Counted from the first letter of the stretch, positions 37,333 through 46,842 are shown. The stretch: DNA of 64,000 nucleotides from Flavobacterium sp. UBA2787 (GCA_002352205.1 DEHZ01000001.1:1-64000); one strand, 5' to 3'. Notes: generated by a model from the sequence alone, not told the origin. Made by a program: numbers and translations.

Positions 37333-38034
37333 ATGAAAAGAATTATTCTCATATTAGTATTTGTTACCTCAAACTTAGACTTACTTAGTCAAACAGTTCT
37401 GGAATCTCCAAAATCATTTACTGAGGCTGTTCGAACAAACTTTCTCAAATATAGAATACAAAGTAATGAAGCCTATCGCGTTGGTGATTTTGAACGAGGT
37501 CAATTTTTGTTTGATAGTTTAGTTCAAAATCAACTTATCGGATCCAAATTTAATGACTACACCTTAAAAAGAGTTGATAACCGAAAACTCAAAATGAGTA
37601 AGGTTAAAAAACCAATTTTCTTAGTAACCTACGCAGCTTGGTGCATTCCAGGAAAAGGTGAAATTCCAGCCTTAAATAAACTCGCAAAAGAAAATAAAGA
37701 TGTTGAATTCATCGTAATTGTTTGGGGTAAGAAAAAAGAAGCCCGAAAATTTGCGAAAAAATTTAACAGTCATATAGAGATCTGTTACGCTCACAAAAAT
37801 TATAAAAACGATAATGAAATCGTAGAAAACATGAGAGAAACATTAGGCTTTCCAACCTGTTACATGATTGATGAACATCTTCAAGTTGTAAATATAAAAA
37901 GAGGTTCTGCTTCTACTCCACTAAAAACACCTACAAAAAAAGCGGTAGAAATGAATTATACTGTTTTTAAAGATCGGCTTTCGGAGTTAATAAAATTCAA
38001 ACAAGACAAAAAAGAATTGTTAGTAACCAATTAA
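37333..38034 (+). CDS. Exported thioredoxin-like protein with one Cys
   Basis: 233 residues from ATG 37333 (an upstream TTG at 37312 precedes the signal peptide and is rejected). Signal peptide MKRIILILVFVTSNLDLLSQ. TlpA/AhpC-like fold with TYAAWCIPGKGEIPALNKL: the usual CxxC is here CIPG, so the resolving Cys is missing. The cis-Pro region reads GFPTCYMID. Could be a thiol-binding or mixed-disulfide protein rather than a classical oxidoreductase. Ends abutting the oppositely transcribed permease gene. Confidence 0.75.
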   Translation: MKRIILILVFVTSNLDLLSQTVLESPKSFTEAVRTNFLKYRIQSNEAYRVGDFERGQFLFDSLVQNQLIGSKFNDYTLKRVDNRKLKMSKVKKPIFLVTYAAWCIPGKGEIPALNKLAKENKDVEFIVIVWGKKKEARKFAKKFNSHIEICYAHKNYKNDNEIVENMRETLGFPTCYMIDEHLQVVNIKRGSASTPLKTPTKKAVEMNYTVFKDRLSELIKFKQDKKELLVTN

Positions 38035-38406
38035 TTATTTCCCAAAAATAAGTTTTCCGGCAACAAAAAGAAGAATAATTCCAAAGATTTTCTTCAGAAT
38101 TTTTTGGTCAATTTGAACTGCAAATTTGCTTCCAATGTAACCGCCAATTACAAAAAAGACGGCAATAACTGCGGCATATTTCCAATCTACATAACCTTCT
38201 TTATAATAATTAAAAGCGGCTATAGCTGTTACAGGAACTGCCAAAACAGCTAAACTTGTTCCTTGTGATTGATGTTGAGACATTCCCATCATTACCAATA
38301 ATGGAATCATAATAATTCCGCCTCCAACACCAACTAACCCACTTAAAATTCCGGCTAATAATCCGATACAAAGCAACAAAAACAAAGTTGAAATTGTCAT
38401 TTTCAT
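38035..38406 (-). CDS. Half-size TauE/SafE (TSUP) permease
   Basis: 123 residues, four hydrophobic helices; LAGILSGLVGVGGGIIMIPLLVMMG is the first half of the TSUP repeat (given in part: GLVGVGGGII). Full-length members have about 250 residues and two repeats, so this protein probably works as a dimer. Exports sulfur-containing anions in known members; substrate unknown here. Twelve bases after the transglycosylase gene in transcription order. Confidence 0.8.
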   Translation of the reverse strand: MKMTISTLFLLLCIGLLAGILSGLVGVGGGIIMIPLLVMMGMSQHQSQGTSLAVLAVPVTAIAAFNYYKEGYVDWKYAAVIAVFFVIGGYIGSKFAVQIDQKILKKIFGIILLFVAGKLIFGK

Positions 38407-38418
38407 TTGTTTAAAAAA

Positions 38419-39315
38419 TTAATAACCTTCAATCGGAATTTCTAACGTATAAACTTTCTTAGACTTATTTTCAAGCTTTTTATCTCTCAACCACGGATTA
38501 TGAATTTTTAAAATCTTATAATTAATCCCTTGTTCTTTCGCAAAAACGGCTAAGTCAGTAATTGTAGAATCAATTTCAATTTTCTTCACTTCAATTGGAT
38601 GATACAATTGTTCGTTCGGAATTTCAAAACCGTATTTAGCAGAATTTTTCATGATTTCTTTCAAAGCCAAAATTCTGAAAACATATCGCGAAGTTTCTTC
38701 CGTTAGCAACAAATCATAATAATCCGTTACTTGTTGATTGGTAATTTGTTTATTCACACCACCAGATCCGCCATTGTAAGCAGCAGCGGCCAAAGTCCAA
38801 TTTCCAAACTTATTTTTTGCGGCTAAAAGATAACGACAAGCAGCTTCGGTTGATTTCTCAAGATGGTAACGTTCATCTACAAAATCGTTCACTTCCATTC
38901 CGTGTTCTTTAGCAGTTTCAGGCATAAATTGCCAAACACCACGAGCTCCCGCTGGCGAAACTACATTAGCTAAACCACTTTCAATAACGGCTAAATATTT
39001 AAAATCATCAGGAACACCATATTTCTTTAAAATAGGTTCGATGATTGGAAAAGCACGATTTGCTCTTTTTAAAATTAACGTTGTGGTTGAATGCAAATTG
39101 GTGTTAATAACCATTTCTCTATCCAACCGCTCACGAACATCAGCAATATTTAAAGGTGCTTTTTCACCGGCAAAATCAATTTCCAAAGGAAGTGCTATTA
39201 CTTCTCTTTTTTCTGTTACAACAATCTTCTTAGATGATGAATAAACAAATAGTCCACTCAAACCTATTAAAACTGCCGCAATTGCTACATTTTTTATCCT
39301 TTTCATACCTAACAT
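38419..39315 (-). CDS. Lytic transglycosylase (SLT/MltD-like)
   Basis: 298 residues. One N-terminal membrane helix (AAVLIGLSGLFVYS), then an SLT lysozyme-like domain with catalytic Glu in AVIESGL and SPAGARGVWQFMPETAKEHG, plus AAAAYNGG. Cleaves peptidoglycan glycan strands in the periplasm. The C-terminal part (about 250-298, INYKILKIHNPWL) is LysM-like. The ATG at 39315 is used; an ATG three codons later is possible. Confidence 0.88.
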   Translation of the reverse strand: MLGMKRIKNVAIAAVLIGLSGLFVYSSSKKIVVTEKREVIALPLEIDFAGEKAPLNIADVRERLDREMVINTNLHSTTTLILKRANRAFPIIEPILKKYGVPDDFKYLAVIESGLANVVSPAGARGVWQFMPETAKEHGMEVNDFVDERYHLEKSTEAACRYLLAAKNKFGNWTLAAAAYNGGSGGVNKQITNQQVTDYYDLLLTEETSRYVFRILALKEIMKNSAKYGFEIPNEQLYHPIEVKKIEIDSTITDLAVFAKEQGINYKILKIHNPWLRDKKLENKSKKVYTLEIPIEGY

Positions 39316-39356
39316 TATTTATTTGTTAATTGTAAAACTACAAAAATCAGTCCAAC

Positions 39357-40019
39357 TCAGCTATTATTTAAAATAATTTTTGGCAAATTTTCGTTGAGCC
39401 ATTTAAATTTATTTAAAATCATAATATGTGTTCCGCCTTTAACAACGATCGAATCTTTGATATATTTTATTGGAAAAACATTATCAGCATCGCCGTGAAT
39501 ATGAATTATTGTTGGGTCTGGTTCAATTCTGTCCCAAAGAATTATAGTTTCAATAGCCCAATCTAAATAGCATTTGTCTCGCACACAAAGGTAGCGATCA
39601 TATAATTTTAATCGTTGCTTGACCGTATCACCGTAAGCAAATTTTGACAATGTTTCTACATTTTGAACTAGCCCCGTTGGCAATAATTTATAAACTTTGG
39701 TTGATTTTGCAATTTTCAATCGTCTGGGAAACTCCTTATTCGATTTTACACTGGAAATAATAATTGTTTTTTGAACCGGAATCACTTTGGACATTTCCTG
39801 CACAATTACACCACCAAACGAAACACCAATTAAAACCGGATTTTTGTGTTTAATATTTTTTGAAAGTCGGATACAATAATCAGCTATTGATTCTTTTGGA
39901 TTTGGAAGTATCCATTCTAACAAAAATACTTCAAATTGATCTTTCGGCAATTCGATTCTTTCAAAAATTGACGTACTTGCCGCCAATCCTGGCATGAAAT
40001 AAACTGGAATTTTTTCCAT
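39357..40019 (-). CDS. Alpha/beta hydrolase
   Basis: 220 residues. Nucleophile elbow GVSFGG (Ser near 65), acid in HGDADNVFP, and His in GGTHIMI: complete triad. Oxyanion region FMPGLAAS near the N-terminus. No signal peptide, so cytoplasmic. Substrate unknown. Confidence 0.85.
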   Translation of the reverse strand: MEKIPVYFMPGLAASTSIFERIELPKDQFEVFLLEWILPNPKESIADYCIRLSKNIKHKNPVLIGVSFGGVIVQEMSKVIPVQKTIIISSVKSNKEFPRRLKIAKSTKVYKLLPTGLVQNVETLSKFAYGDTVKQRLKLYDRYLCVRDKCYLDWAIETIILWDRIEPDPTIIHIHGDADNVFPIKYIKDSIVVKGGTHIMILNKFKWLNENLPKIILNNS

Positions 40020-40193
40020 AACAATTATTTAAGTCCTAAAATTAAAACTTTACAATGAAATTGAATTGAATTGGTAGTTAATTTACTGATAATTTTAGCA
40101 ATGGCAGACATTAACATTCTTTTTGAAAGAAAAAATTTTAAAAATCCGTACATTTGCTTAAACTAATTTCATTTTTCCTAACCCAACAAAAGT

Positions 40194-40475
40194 ATGGAAA
40201 TCAAAGACAATCAATTATTAAGACAATTTGAAACCCAAACCGATTTCGGTTTATTGGTAATGGAATATGCTATACAAGAACGAAAATTGTTTTTAACAAA
40301 ACTTCATCATTCTGAAGATTTAGACCTAGAAATCATTAATGATTTTATTAAAGCTGTACTTTCCATTGCCGAAGAAAGAAAGTTTAAAGTTGTTCCTACG
40401 CACCCAAAAGTTACTCATTTTTTCAGAAAAAACCCGGTTTACAAAGAATTATTACCACCCGGAATAAAATTGTAA
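40194..40475 (+). CDS. Small GNAT-fold N-acetyltransferase (YjdJ-like)
   Basis: 93 residues, matching the short single-domain Gcn5-like proteins (PF14542 type) with a beta-hairpin then AEERKFKVVPTHPKVTHFFRKNP. Acceptor unknown. Two bases upstream of the methyltransferase gene, so co-transcribed. Confidence 0.75.
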   Translation: MEIKDNQLLRQFETQTDFGLLVMEYAIQERKLFLTKLHHSEDLDLEIINDFIKAVLSIAEERKFKVVPTHPKVTHFFRKNPVYKELLPPGIKL

Positions 40476-40477
40476 CC

Positions 40478-41104
40478 ATGAAATGTCCACTTTGTTCTTC
40501 GCCATCTAACCATTTTTACAGTCATAATTCGAGAGAATTTTATTTCTGTACCAATTGTTTTTCTGTTTTTTTGGATGATAGAAATTACATCTCTAAAACT
40601 GAAGAACAAAAACATTACGAACTTCACAACAATGATGTAAACGACCTTGGTTATCAGCAATTTGTTTCTCCAATTGTTGATGCAATCAAAAAAGACTTTA
40701 CTACAAAACACAAAGGATTAGATTTTGGCAGCGGAACCGGACCTGTTATTACAAAAATGCTTCGTGATGAAGGTTTTTCAATTGTGGAATACGATCCATT
40801 TTTTGCAAACAATCCTGAAGTTCTAACCGAAAAATACGACTTTATTGCTTGTTGCGAAGTGATTGAGCACTTTCATCATCCCTACAAAGAGTTCAAGAAA
40901 TTGTATGATTTACTTTTACCCGGCGGAAAATTATACTGCAAAACCGATTTCTTTTCGGAAAAAAATAATTTTGATTCGTGGTATTATAAAAATGACCCAA
41001 CGCACGTGTTCTTTTATCATCCTAAAACAATGGATTGGATTAGTAAGAATATTGGGTTTTCTAAATTTTATATTGATGGAAGAATGGCGGTTTTTGAGAA
41101 GTAG
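40478..41104 (+). CDS. SAM-dependent methyltransferase with N-terminal zinc-finger
   Basis: 208 residues. Four Cys at the start (CPLCSSP ... FYFCTNC) form a likely zinc ribbon; then the SAM motif GLDFGSGTGP, and a motif II-like acidic loop EYDPFF. Class I methyltransferase (Methyltransf_23/12 type). Target unknown. Confidence 0.85.
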   Translation: MKCPLCSSPSNHFYSHNSREFYFCTNCFSVFLDDRNYISKTEEQKHYELHNNDVNDLGYQQFVSPIVDAIKKDFTTKHKGLDFGSGTGPVITKMLRDEGFSIVEYDPFFANNPEVLTEKYDFIACCEVIEHFHHPYKEFKKLYDLLLPGGKLYCKTDFFSEKNNFDSWYYKNDPTHVFFYHPKTMDWISKNIGFSKFYIDGRMAVFEK

Positions 41105-41170
41105 TGATCAGTCACAGTCGCAGTGATCAGTATTCAGTCTGCAACTACAGGAACAGTTTTCCCGCCCAGT

Positions 41171-41308
41171 TGTGTCATTTCGACGATAGGAGAAATCACA
41201 TAATCCAAGTTAAAGTGTTACTAAACTAATAGAATACGCAATCTCAACTTTGTGTGATTTGCTTCACCTGTTGGCTTAGTTCGGGTTTCCTTATCGTCGG
41301 ATGACACA
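41171..41308. repeat. MITE-like inverted-repeat element
   Basis: Left end TGTGTCATTTCGACGATAGG and right end CCTTATCGTCGGATGACACA are inverted copies; inside, AATCACA...CAAGTT pairs with AACTTTGTGTGATT. The 138-base unit folds into one long hairpin and has no coding frame. Similar elements with a CGACGA...GAAATC core are frequent between Flavobacterium genes. Preceded at 41104-41145 by low-complexity GTGATCAGT units. Confidence 0.6.
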
Positions 41309-41329
41309 GATATGAGAAAAATTCTATTT

Positions 41330-42664
41330 TTAAACCGAAACAAAATCCTTCAAAAACTCCATCCTAACCGAACCATCTTCATCAATCTTCGTCAGTTTGA
41401 TTTCGTGTAACGTATTAACCAATTCCGGATTCCAAGGCGTTTTTACTTTCACATAATTTTCGGTAAAACCGTGAATGTATCCTTCTTTATTTTCAGCTTC
41501 AAACAAAACGGTTCGGGTAGTTCCGAGTTGACTTTCGTAGAATGCTCTTCTTTTCTTTACGGATAATCCGCGAAGCATTTTACTTCTTTTGGAGCGAACA
41601 TTTGCCGGAATTACATTTTCCATCTCAGCTGCTTCAGTATTATCTCGTTCAGAATACGTGAAAACGTGCAAATAGGAAATATCTAAATCATTCAAAAAAT
41701 GATAGGTTTCTAAAAAATGTTCATCTGTTTCTCCGGGAAAACCTACTATTACATCCACACCAATGCACGCATCCGGCATCACTTCGCGAATTTTAGTCAC
41801 CCGATCCACATACAATTCTCGCAAATAACGACGTTTCATTTTCTTTAAAATGTCATTACTTCCCGATTGCAATGGAATGTGAAAATGCGGTACAAACGTT
41901 CGGCTTTTTGAAACAAAATCGATGGTTTCATTTTTCAATAAATTGGGTTCGATGGAAGAAATTCGCAATCGCTCAATGCCTTCCACTTCATCCAAAGCCT
42001 GAACCAATTCTAAAAAAGTATGTTCGTGTTTTTTATTACCAAATTCGCCTTTACCATAATCACCAATGTTTACACCGGTTAGCACAATTTCTTTGATACC
42101 TTGTTGCGAAATTTCCTTGGCATTATTCAACACATTTTGCAATTCATCACTACGTGAAATCCCACGAGCAAGCGGAATCGTGCAATACGTACATTTGTAA
42201 TCGCAACCGTCTTGAACTTTCAAAAACGCACGCGTTCGGTCGCCAATGGAGTAACTTCCTACGTAAAAATTGGCTTCTTCAATCTCGCAAGAATGCACTT
42301 CGCCCATATCATTTTTACTCAAATCGTTGAGATAATCAGTGATTTTGAATTTTTCTGTCGCACCCAAAACCAAATCTACACCATCAACAGCTGCCAATTC
42401 TTCGGGTTTTAATTGAGCATAACATCCAACCGCAACTACAAACGCTTTCTCATTATTTTTCAATGCTTTTTTTACAATTTGTTTGAATTGTTTATCAGCA
42501 TTTTCCGTTACCGAACAGGTGTTAATCACGTAAATATCAGCAACTTCTTCAAAATCAACTCGTTCAAAACCTTCTTGTTGAAAATTTCGAGCAATTGTAG
42601 ATGTTTCTGAAAAATTCAGTTTACAGCCAAGCGTGTAAAAAGCGACTTTTTTATTATTCTTCAT
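41330..42664 (-). CDS. mtaB: tRNA t6A37 methylthiotransferase
   Basis: 444 residues. N-terminal UPF0004 domain with three Cys ligands (YTLGCKLNFSE, INTCSVTENAD, VAVGCYAQ), radical SAM core with CDYKCTYCTIP (CxxxCxxC), and a C-terminal TRAM-like domain. Converts t6A to ms2t6A at position 37 of tRNA decoding ANN codons. The GCKLN N-terminus and short length fit MtaB rather than MiaB or RimO. A TAAATTTG box lies about 45 bases upstream on the minus strand (42709-42716). Confidence 0.93.
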   Translation of the reverse strand: MKNNKKVAFYTLGCKLNFSETSTIARNFQQEGFERVDFEEVADIYVINTCSVTENADKQFKQIVKKALKNNEKAFVVAVGCYAQLKPEELAAVDGVDLVLGATEKFKITDYLNDLSKNDMGEVHSCEIEEANFYVGSYSIGDRTRAFLKVQDGCDYKCTYCTIPLARGISRSDELQNVLNNAKEISQQGIKEIVLTGVNIGDYGKGEFGNKKHEHTFLELVQALDEVEGIERLRISSIEPNLLKNETIDFVSKSRTFVPHFHIPLQSGSNDILKKMKRRYLRELYVDRVTKIREVMPDACIGVDVIVGFPGETDEHFLETYHFLNDLDISYLHVFTYSERDNTEAAEMENVIPANVRSKRSKMLRGLSVKKRRAFYESQLGTTRTVLFEAENKEGYIHGFTENYVKVKTPWNPELVNTLHEIKLTKIDEDGSVRMEFLKDFVSV

Positions 42665-42872
42665 AGCTAGCGTCCATTAATGAAATCGTTGTCAAAGAAT
42701 GAACGCCGCAAATTTACAAACAATTTTAAAATACACTGGTTTTTTCAAAACCGATTTAGTCGCAATTATTAATTATATAACAATTTCTCAAAATAATGTA
42801 ATGCAAAATGTACAAAAATGATGGAATTTTGAAAGTAACAAAAATTACAAAATCGTTTAAAAATCTATAACT

Positions 42873-43382
42873 ATGTCTAAAGAAAATTTATTTAATAAAG
42901 AAGGAATTGCAAAGCTTAAAGAATTAGCTGAAAAAGCCAAAAATTGTATGTTTATTACCAATTTGAAAACCAGTTTACCATTTAACGCAAGACCAATGAG
43001 TTTGCAAGAATGTGATGAAGAAGGAAATTTATGGTTTATTAGTAGCAAGGCAAGTAATAAAAATATGGAAATTCTGCAAGATAATCAGGTTCAACTCTAT
43101 TTTATGAACAACGGGGATTATGAGTACTTATCTATTTTAGGAAATGCATATATTTATGATAATCAATCAATGATAGACGAAAAATGGTCAGTTTTTGCAA
43201 ATGCTTGGTTTGATGGAAAAGAGGATCCAAACGTTAGCATAATAAGAGTTCAACCTTCTGAAGTTTACTATTGGGATACAAAATCCGGAAAATTTATTTC
43301 AATGCTACACTTTTTTGGAGCGATTGTTAGCGGTAAAAAATCGGATAACTCAGATGGAGTAGAAGGAAGAATAACTGTATAA
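42873..43382 (+). CDS. General stress protein 26-like FMN-binding split-barrel protein
   Basis: 169 residues. Pyridoxamine phosphate oxidase-like fold: KNCMFITNLKTSLPFNARPMSL, EGNLWFISSKASNKN, YEYLSILGNAYIYDN. Members bind FMN or FAD and are often stress-induced. Monocistronic; terminator-like sequence not clear. Preceded by about 200 bases of non-coding A/T-rich DNA. Confidence 0.85.
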   Translation: MSKENLFNKEGIAKLKELAEKAKNCMFITNLKTSLPFNARPMSLQECDEEGNLWFISSKASNKNMEILQDNQVQLYFMNNGDYEYLSILGNAYIYDNQSMIDEKWSVFANAWFDGKEDPNVSIIRVQPSEVYYWDTKSGKFISMLHFFGAIVSGKKSDNSDGVEGRITV

Positions 43383-43479
43383 CAAAAAAGAAATCCGGGA
43401 AGATTTTATTTTTGTTTGTTATTCCTAAAGTAATCGACTTTCTAATCTATATATTTGTAATCGAGATTATAATTTAAAG

Positions 43480-45078
43480 ATGAAGATTACAAGATTTATC
43501 CTTTTTTTGTTACTACTATTAACTTTTGGATGCACAGATTCCAAGAAGAATAAAAATGTAAAAGATGTTTTTAGGTACAATGAAAGTGCGAACATTGCCA
43601 CTTTAGATCCTGCATTTTCAAAATCACAAAACATCATTTGGGCTTGTAATCAATTGTTTAACGGATTGGTTCAGTTGGATGATAGTTTGAAAATTCAACC
43701 CGATATTGCCAAAAGTTGGACGATTTCGGAAGATGGAAAAACCTATCAATTCGTACTTCGTACCGATGTGTATTTTCATAAGCATCATTTGTTTGGAAAA
43801 GATTCCACTCGAACTGTGAAAGCAAGTGATTTTAAATACAGTTTAAAACGATTGAAAGACGAAAAAATCGCTTCACCCGGAGGATGGATTTTACAGAATG
43901 TGGAAAATTTTCAAGCGATAAATGATACTATTTTCGAAATAAAATTAGCCAAATCTTTTCCGGCTTTTTTAGGTTTGTTATCGATGAAATATGCATCGGT
44001 TGTTCCAAAAGAAATTATTGAAAGTCCGAATTATGATTTCAGAACAAAACCAATTGGAACCGGTCCTTTTCAATTTAAATTTTGGGAAGAAAATGTAAAA
44101 TTGGTGTTGCGACGAAACCCGATTTATTTTGAAAAAGATGAAAACGGAAAGCAATTGCCTTATTTAGAAGCCGTTGCCATTACTTTTTTACCCGATAAAC
44201 AAAGTGGTTTTTTAGAATTTATTCAAGGAAAAATTGATTTTGTTTCCGGCTTGGATCCTTCCTATAAAGATGAAATTCTAACACAAAAAGGTGAATTACA
44301 ACCGAAATATGCAGATGATGTGAATTTAATTAGCGGTTCATATCTCAACACTGAATATCTAGGTTTTCGAATGGATGGTTCGGATAAAACAATCTTGGAC
44401 AAACGAATTCGTCAAGCATTAAATTATGGTTTCGATAGAGCTAAGATGATTACCTATCTTCGAAACAATATGGGAATTCCGGCAAAAAGTGGAATAATTC
44501 CAAGCGGAATGCCAAGTTTCAATAATCAAAAAGGGTATGACTTCGAACCCGAAAAAGCCAAATCATTGGTAGCTGATTATATCAAAGAAACAGGCATTAA
44601 AAAACCAAAAATTGTTTTAAGTACGAATGCAACTTACATTGATATTGGTGAATTTTTACAACGCGAATGGCAAAAAATAGGTTTGGATGTTGAAATTGAT
44701 GTGAATCCGCCATCGACATTACGACAAGCGATTGCGACTGGCAAAGTAACTTTCTTCAGAGCAAGTTGGATTGCCGATTATCCCGATGCGGAGAATTATC
44801 TATCACTTTTTTATAGTAAGAACTTTGCTCCAAACGGACCGAATTATACTCATTTTTCAAATGCTGAATTTGATGCTTTATATGAAAAAGCGTTTTTAGA
44901 AACCGATGATGCCAAGCGATTTGAATTGTATCAACAAATGGATAAAATCATCATTGAAGAAGCTCCGGTTATTTTACTTTTTTATGATAAAGTGGCTCGG
45001 TTTACAAGGAAAAATGTGGAAGGTTTGGGGATTAATCCGTTGAATTTGTTATCTTTAAAAAGAGTTAGGAAGCTTTAA
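43480..45078 (+). CDS. Peptide ABC transporter substrate-binding lipoprotein (OppA/DppA family)
   Basis: 532 residues. Lipobox LTFGC, Cys at 18. SBP_bac_5 family: YNESANIATLDPAFSKSQN, PIGTGPFQFKFWEENVKLVLRRNP, ADYPDAENYLSLFYS. Binds oligopeptides for import. The cognate permease genes are not adjacent. A TATATTTG box is at 43450-43457, 23 bases before the ATG. Confidence 0.9.
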   Translation: MKITRFILFLLLLLTFGCTDSKKNKNVKDVFRYNESANIATLDPAFSKSQNIIWACNQLFNGLVQLDDSLKIQPDIAKSWTISEDGKTYQFVLRTDVYFHKHHLFGKDSTRTVKASDFKYSLKRLKDEKIASPGGWILQNVENFQAINDTIFEIKLAKSFPAFLGLLSMKYASVVPKEIIESPNYDFRTKPIGTGPFQFKFWEENVKLVLRRNPIYFEKDENGKQLPYLEAVAITFLPDKQSGFLEFIQGKIDFVSGLDPSYKDEILTQKGELQPKYADDVNLISGSYLNTEYLGFRMDGSDKTILDKRIRQALNYGFDRAKMITYLRNNMGIPAKSGIIPSGMPSFNNQKGYDFEPEKAKSLVADYIKETGIKKPKIVLSTNATYIDIGEFLQREWQKIGLDVEIDVNPPSTLRQAIATGKVTFFRASWIADYPDAENYLSLFYSKNFAPNGPNYTHFSNAEFDALYEKAFLETDDAKRFELYQQMDKIIIEEAPVILLFYDKVARFTRKNVEGLGINPLNLLSLKRVRKL

Positions 45079-45098
45079 ACCTAAGCTCACAAAAGTAA

Positions 45099-45161
45099 TT
45101 TCTCGCAAAGACGCTAAGTCGCAGAGAAAAAACTTGGCGTCTTTGCGTCTTTGCGAGAAAA
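45099..45161. repeat. CGCAAAGACGC hairpin repeat, copy 1
   Basis: Arms TTTCTCGCAAAGACGC and GCGTCTTTGCG...CGAGAAA face each other around an A-rich centre. Similar to the copy at 45539. Flanks the small membrane gene; may act as a two-way terminator. Confidence 0.65.
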
Positions 45162-45182
45162 CTAAAACATAAAATAAAGGTT

Positions 45183-45485
45183 ATGCCCGGAGAAGGTTCA
45201 ATGTTGCACGCTTTAATCAGTTCGAGAAACAACAAACGCAATCGAATTGACAAATTAAAACGTTTGGAAAACACGTCCAACGAAACGTCTGAGTTTGTGG
45301 ATCACGTGCAAGCGACACCTGAATTATTGGAATCCATTCGAGAAAAAATGCTTGTTGAACGGAAATTAGAACGAAAAAAACTTATTATAAAAGTTATTTT
45401 GTTTCTAATTATGCTTTTTATTGTTCTTTATATATTCAATTATAATTGGAAATGGATTGAGGGATTTTTTTATAAAGTGAAGTGA
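45183..45485 (+). CDS. Small single-pass membrane protein, unknown
   Basis: 100 residues: charged N-terminal half with a possible coiled coil (LESIREKMLVERKLERKK), one membrane helix (VILFLIMLFIVLYIF, about 75-90) and a short end with lysines. Looks real because of consistent composition and a conserved-looking layout; no family recognised. Sandwiched between two hairpin repeats and facing the GlmU-like gene tail-to-tail. Confidence 0.65.
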   Translation: MPGEGSMLHALISSRNNKRNRIDKLKRLENTSNETSEFVDHVQATPELLESIREKMLVERKLERKKLIIKVILFLIMLFIVLYIFNYNWKWIEGFFYKVK

Positions 45486-45538
45486 TGATTTAACCTCAAA
45501 GTTCGCAAAGGTTTACGCTAAGAACGCTAAAAATAATA

Positions 45539-45599
45539 TCTCGCAAAGACGCAAAGACGCAAAGCTTTTTACCGCGTCTTGGCGTCTTTGCGAGAAATA
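45539..45599. repeat. CGCAAAGACGC hairpin repeat, copy 2
   Basis: TCTCGCAAAGACGCAAAGAC at the left and GGCGTCTTTGCGAGAAATA at the right form a long hairpin between two convergent genes. A related unit, CCTCAAAGTTCGCAAAGG, precedes it at 45494. Confidence 0.65.
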
Positions 45600-45606
45600 A
45601 AAAGAA

Positions 45607-46782
45607 TTACTCCTTCCTCCACTTCTTCGTCTCTTCAAACACATGTTCTAAAATTCTCGCATCTTGTTCGGTGAATTCTACATGACGGCGAGACATGACG
45701 ATTCGAGCTGTTTCAAATGCTTTTTTGGTGATGTAAGTAGAAAACCCGGCTGCTCCTCCCCAACTGAAACTCGGCACAAAATTTCTTGGAAATCCGCTAC
45801 CGAAAATGTTGGTTGAAACTCCTACGACAGTTCCCGTATTAAACATGGTGTTGATTCCACATTTACTGTGATCGCCCATCATGAGTCCGCAAAACTGCAA
45901 GCCGGTTTTTTCAAAACCTTCGGTTTCGTAGCTCCATAATTTTACTTCTTCGTAGTTGTTTTTTAAGTTGGAATTGTTTGAATCTGCTCCAATGTTGCAC
46001 CATTCGCCTAAAACAGCATTTCCTAAAAATCCATCGTGACCTTTGTTGGAATAACCAAAAAGAACAGAGTTATTGACTTCACCACCTATTCGGCAATGTG
46101 GGCCAACTGTGGTTGCTCCGTAGACTTTTGTAGCTAACTTTACTTGAGCTTCTTCACACAAGGCAAAAGGGCCGCGAATGACAGAACCTTCCATGATTTC
46201 GGAATTGTAGCCGATATAGATTGGTCCGGTGGAGGCGTTTAAGGTGACAAATTCGAGCTTTGCTCCTTTTTCAATAAAAATATTTTCAGGATTAATGACG
46301 TTTACGCTTTTTGGAATGGGTTGTGATGTTCTTCCTTCGGTTAGGAGTTCAAAATCTTCGCGGATGGCGGCATCATTTTTAGCAAAAATATCCCATGTGT
46401 GTTCAATGCGTAAACCCTCTTCGTTATAATCGATGATTTCATACGTATCAAAATCTACTTCTTCTTGTGTATCATTCGTATAGAAAGCAACTACTTCTTC
46501 GCCTTTAAAAATGGCTTGATTTTTTTCTAAACTTTTAATCATTTCTACCAATACTTCATTCGGCAAAAAAGAAGAATTGATTAGAATATTTTCTTCCATT
46601 TCAACCATTGGAAATTTTTCTGATAAATATTCTTCGGTAATAGTTGTGGTGGTATAGCCTAAATATTTTTCCCATTTTTCGCGAATGGTTAAAATTCCGA
46701 CACGTATATCTGCCACCGGACGGGTAAATGTAAAGGGCAAAAGTGCATTTCGAACCGGACCGTCAAAAAGTATGTAATTCAT
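45607..46782 (-). CDS. GlmU-like sugar nucleotidyltransferase/acyltransferase-fold protein
   Basis: 391 residues from the ATG at 46782; the upstream TTG is rejected. N-terminus MNYILFDGPVRNALLPFTFTRPVADIR replaces the usual nucleotidyltransferase start, then left-handed beta-helix hexapeptides (IGYNSEIMEGSVIRGPF, VGPHCRIGGEVNNSVLFGYSNKGHDG, DHSKCGINTMFNTGTVVG). It is a GlmU family protein but without the classic GxGxRM loop, so its true activity is uncertain. Reported commonly as putative sugar nucleotidyltransferase in Bacteroidota. Confidence 0.82.
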   Translation of the reverse strand: MNYILFDGPVRNALLPFTFTRPVADIRVGILTIREKWEKYLGYTTTTITEEYLSEKFPMVEMEENILINSSFLPNEVLVEMIKSLEKNQAIFKGEEVVAFYTNDTQEEVDFDTYEIIDYNEEGLRIEHTWDIFAKNDAAIREDFELLTEGRTSQPIPKSVNVINPENIFIEKGAKLEFVTLNASTGPIYIGYNSEIMEGSVIRGPFALCEEAQVKLATKVYGATTVGPHCRIGGEVNNSVLFGYSNKGHDGFLGNAVLGEWCNIGADSNNSNLKNNYEEVKLWSYETEGFEKTGLQFCGLMMGDHSKCGINTMFNTGTVVGVSTNIFGSGFPRNFVPSFSWGGAAGFSTYITKKAFETARIVMSRRHVEFTEQDARILEHVFEETKKWRKE

Positions 46783-46812
46783 TTTGATAATTTTTTTGAA
46801 ATTCAAAGTTAT

Positions 46813-46842
46813 AAAAAAGCCCTCACAAAGGAGGGCTTTTTC
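46813..46842 (-). terminator. Terminator after the T9SS FG-GAP gene
   Basis: AAAAAGCCCTC, loop ACAAAG, GAGGGCTTTTT; on the minus strand it is followed by T run. Confidence 0.85.
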
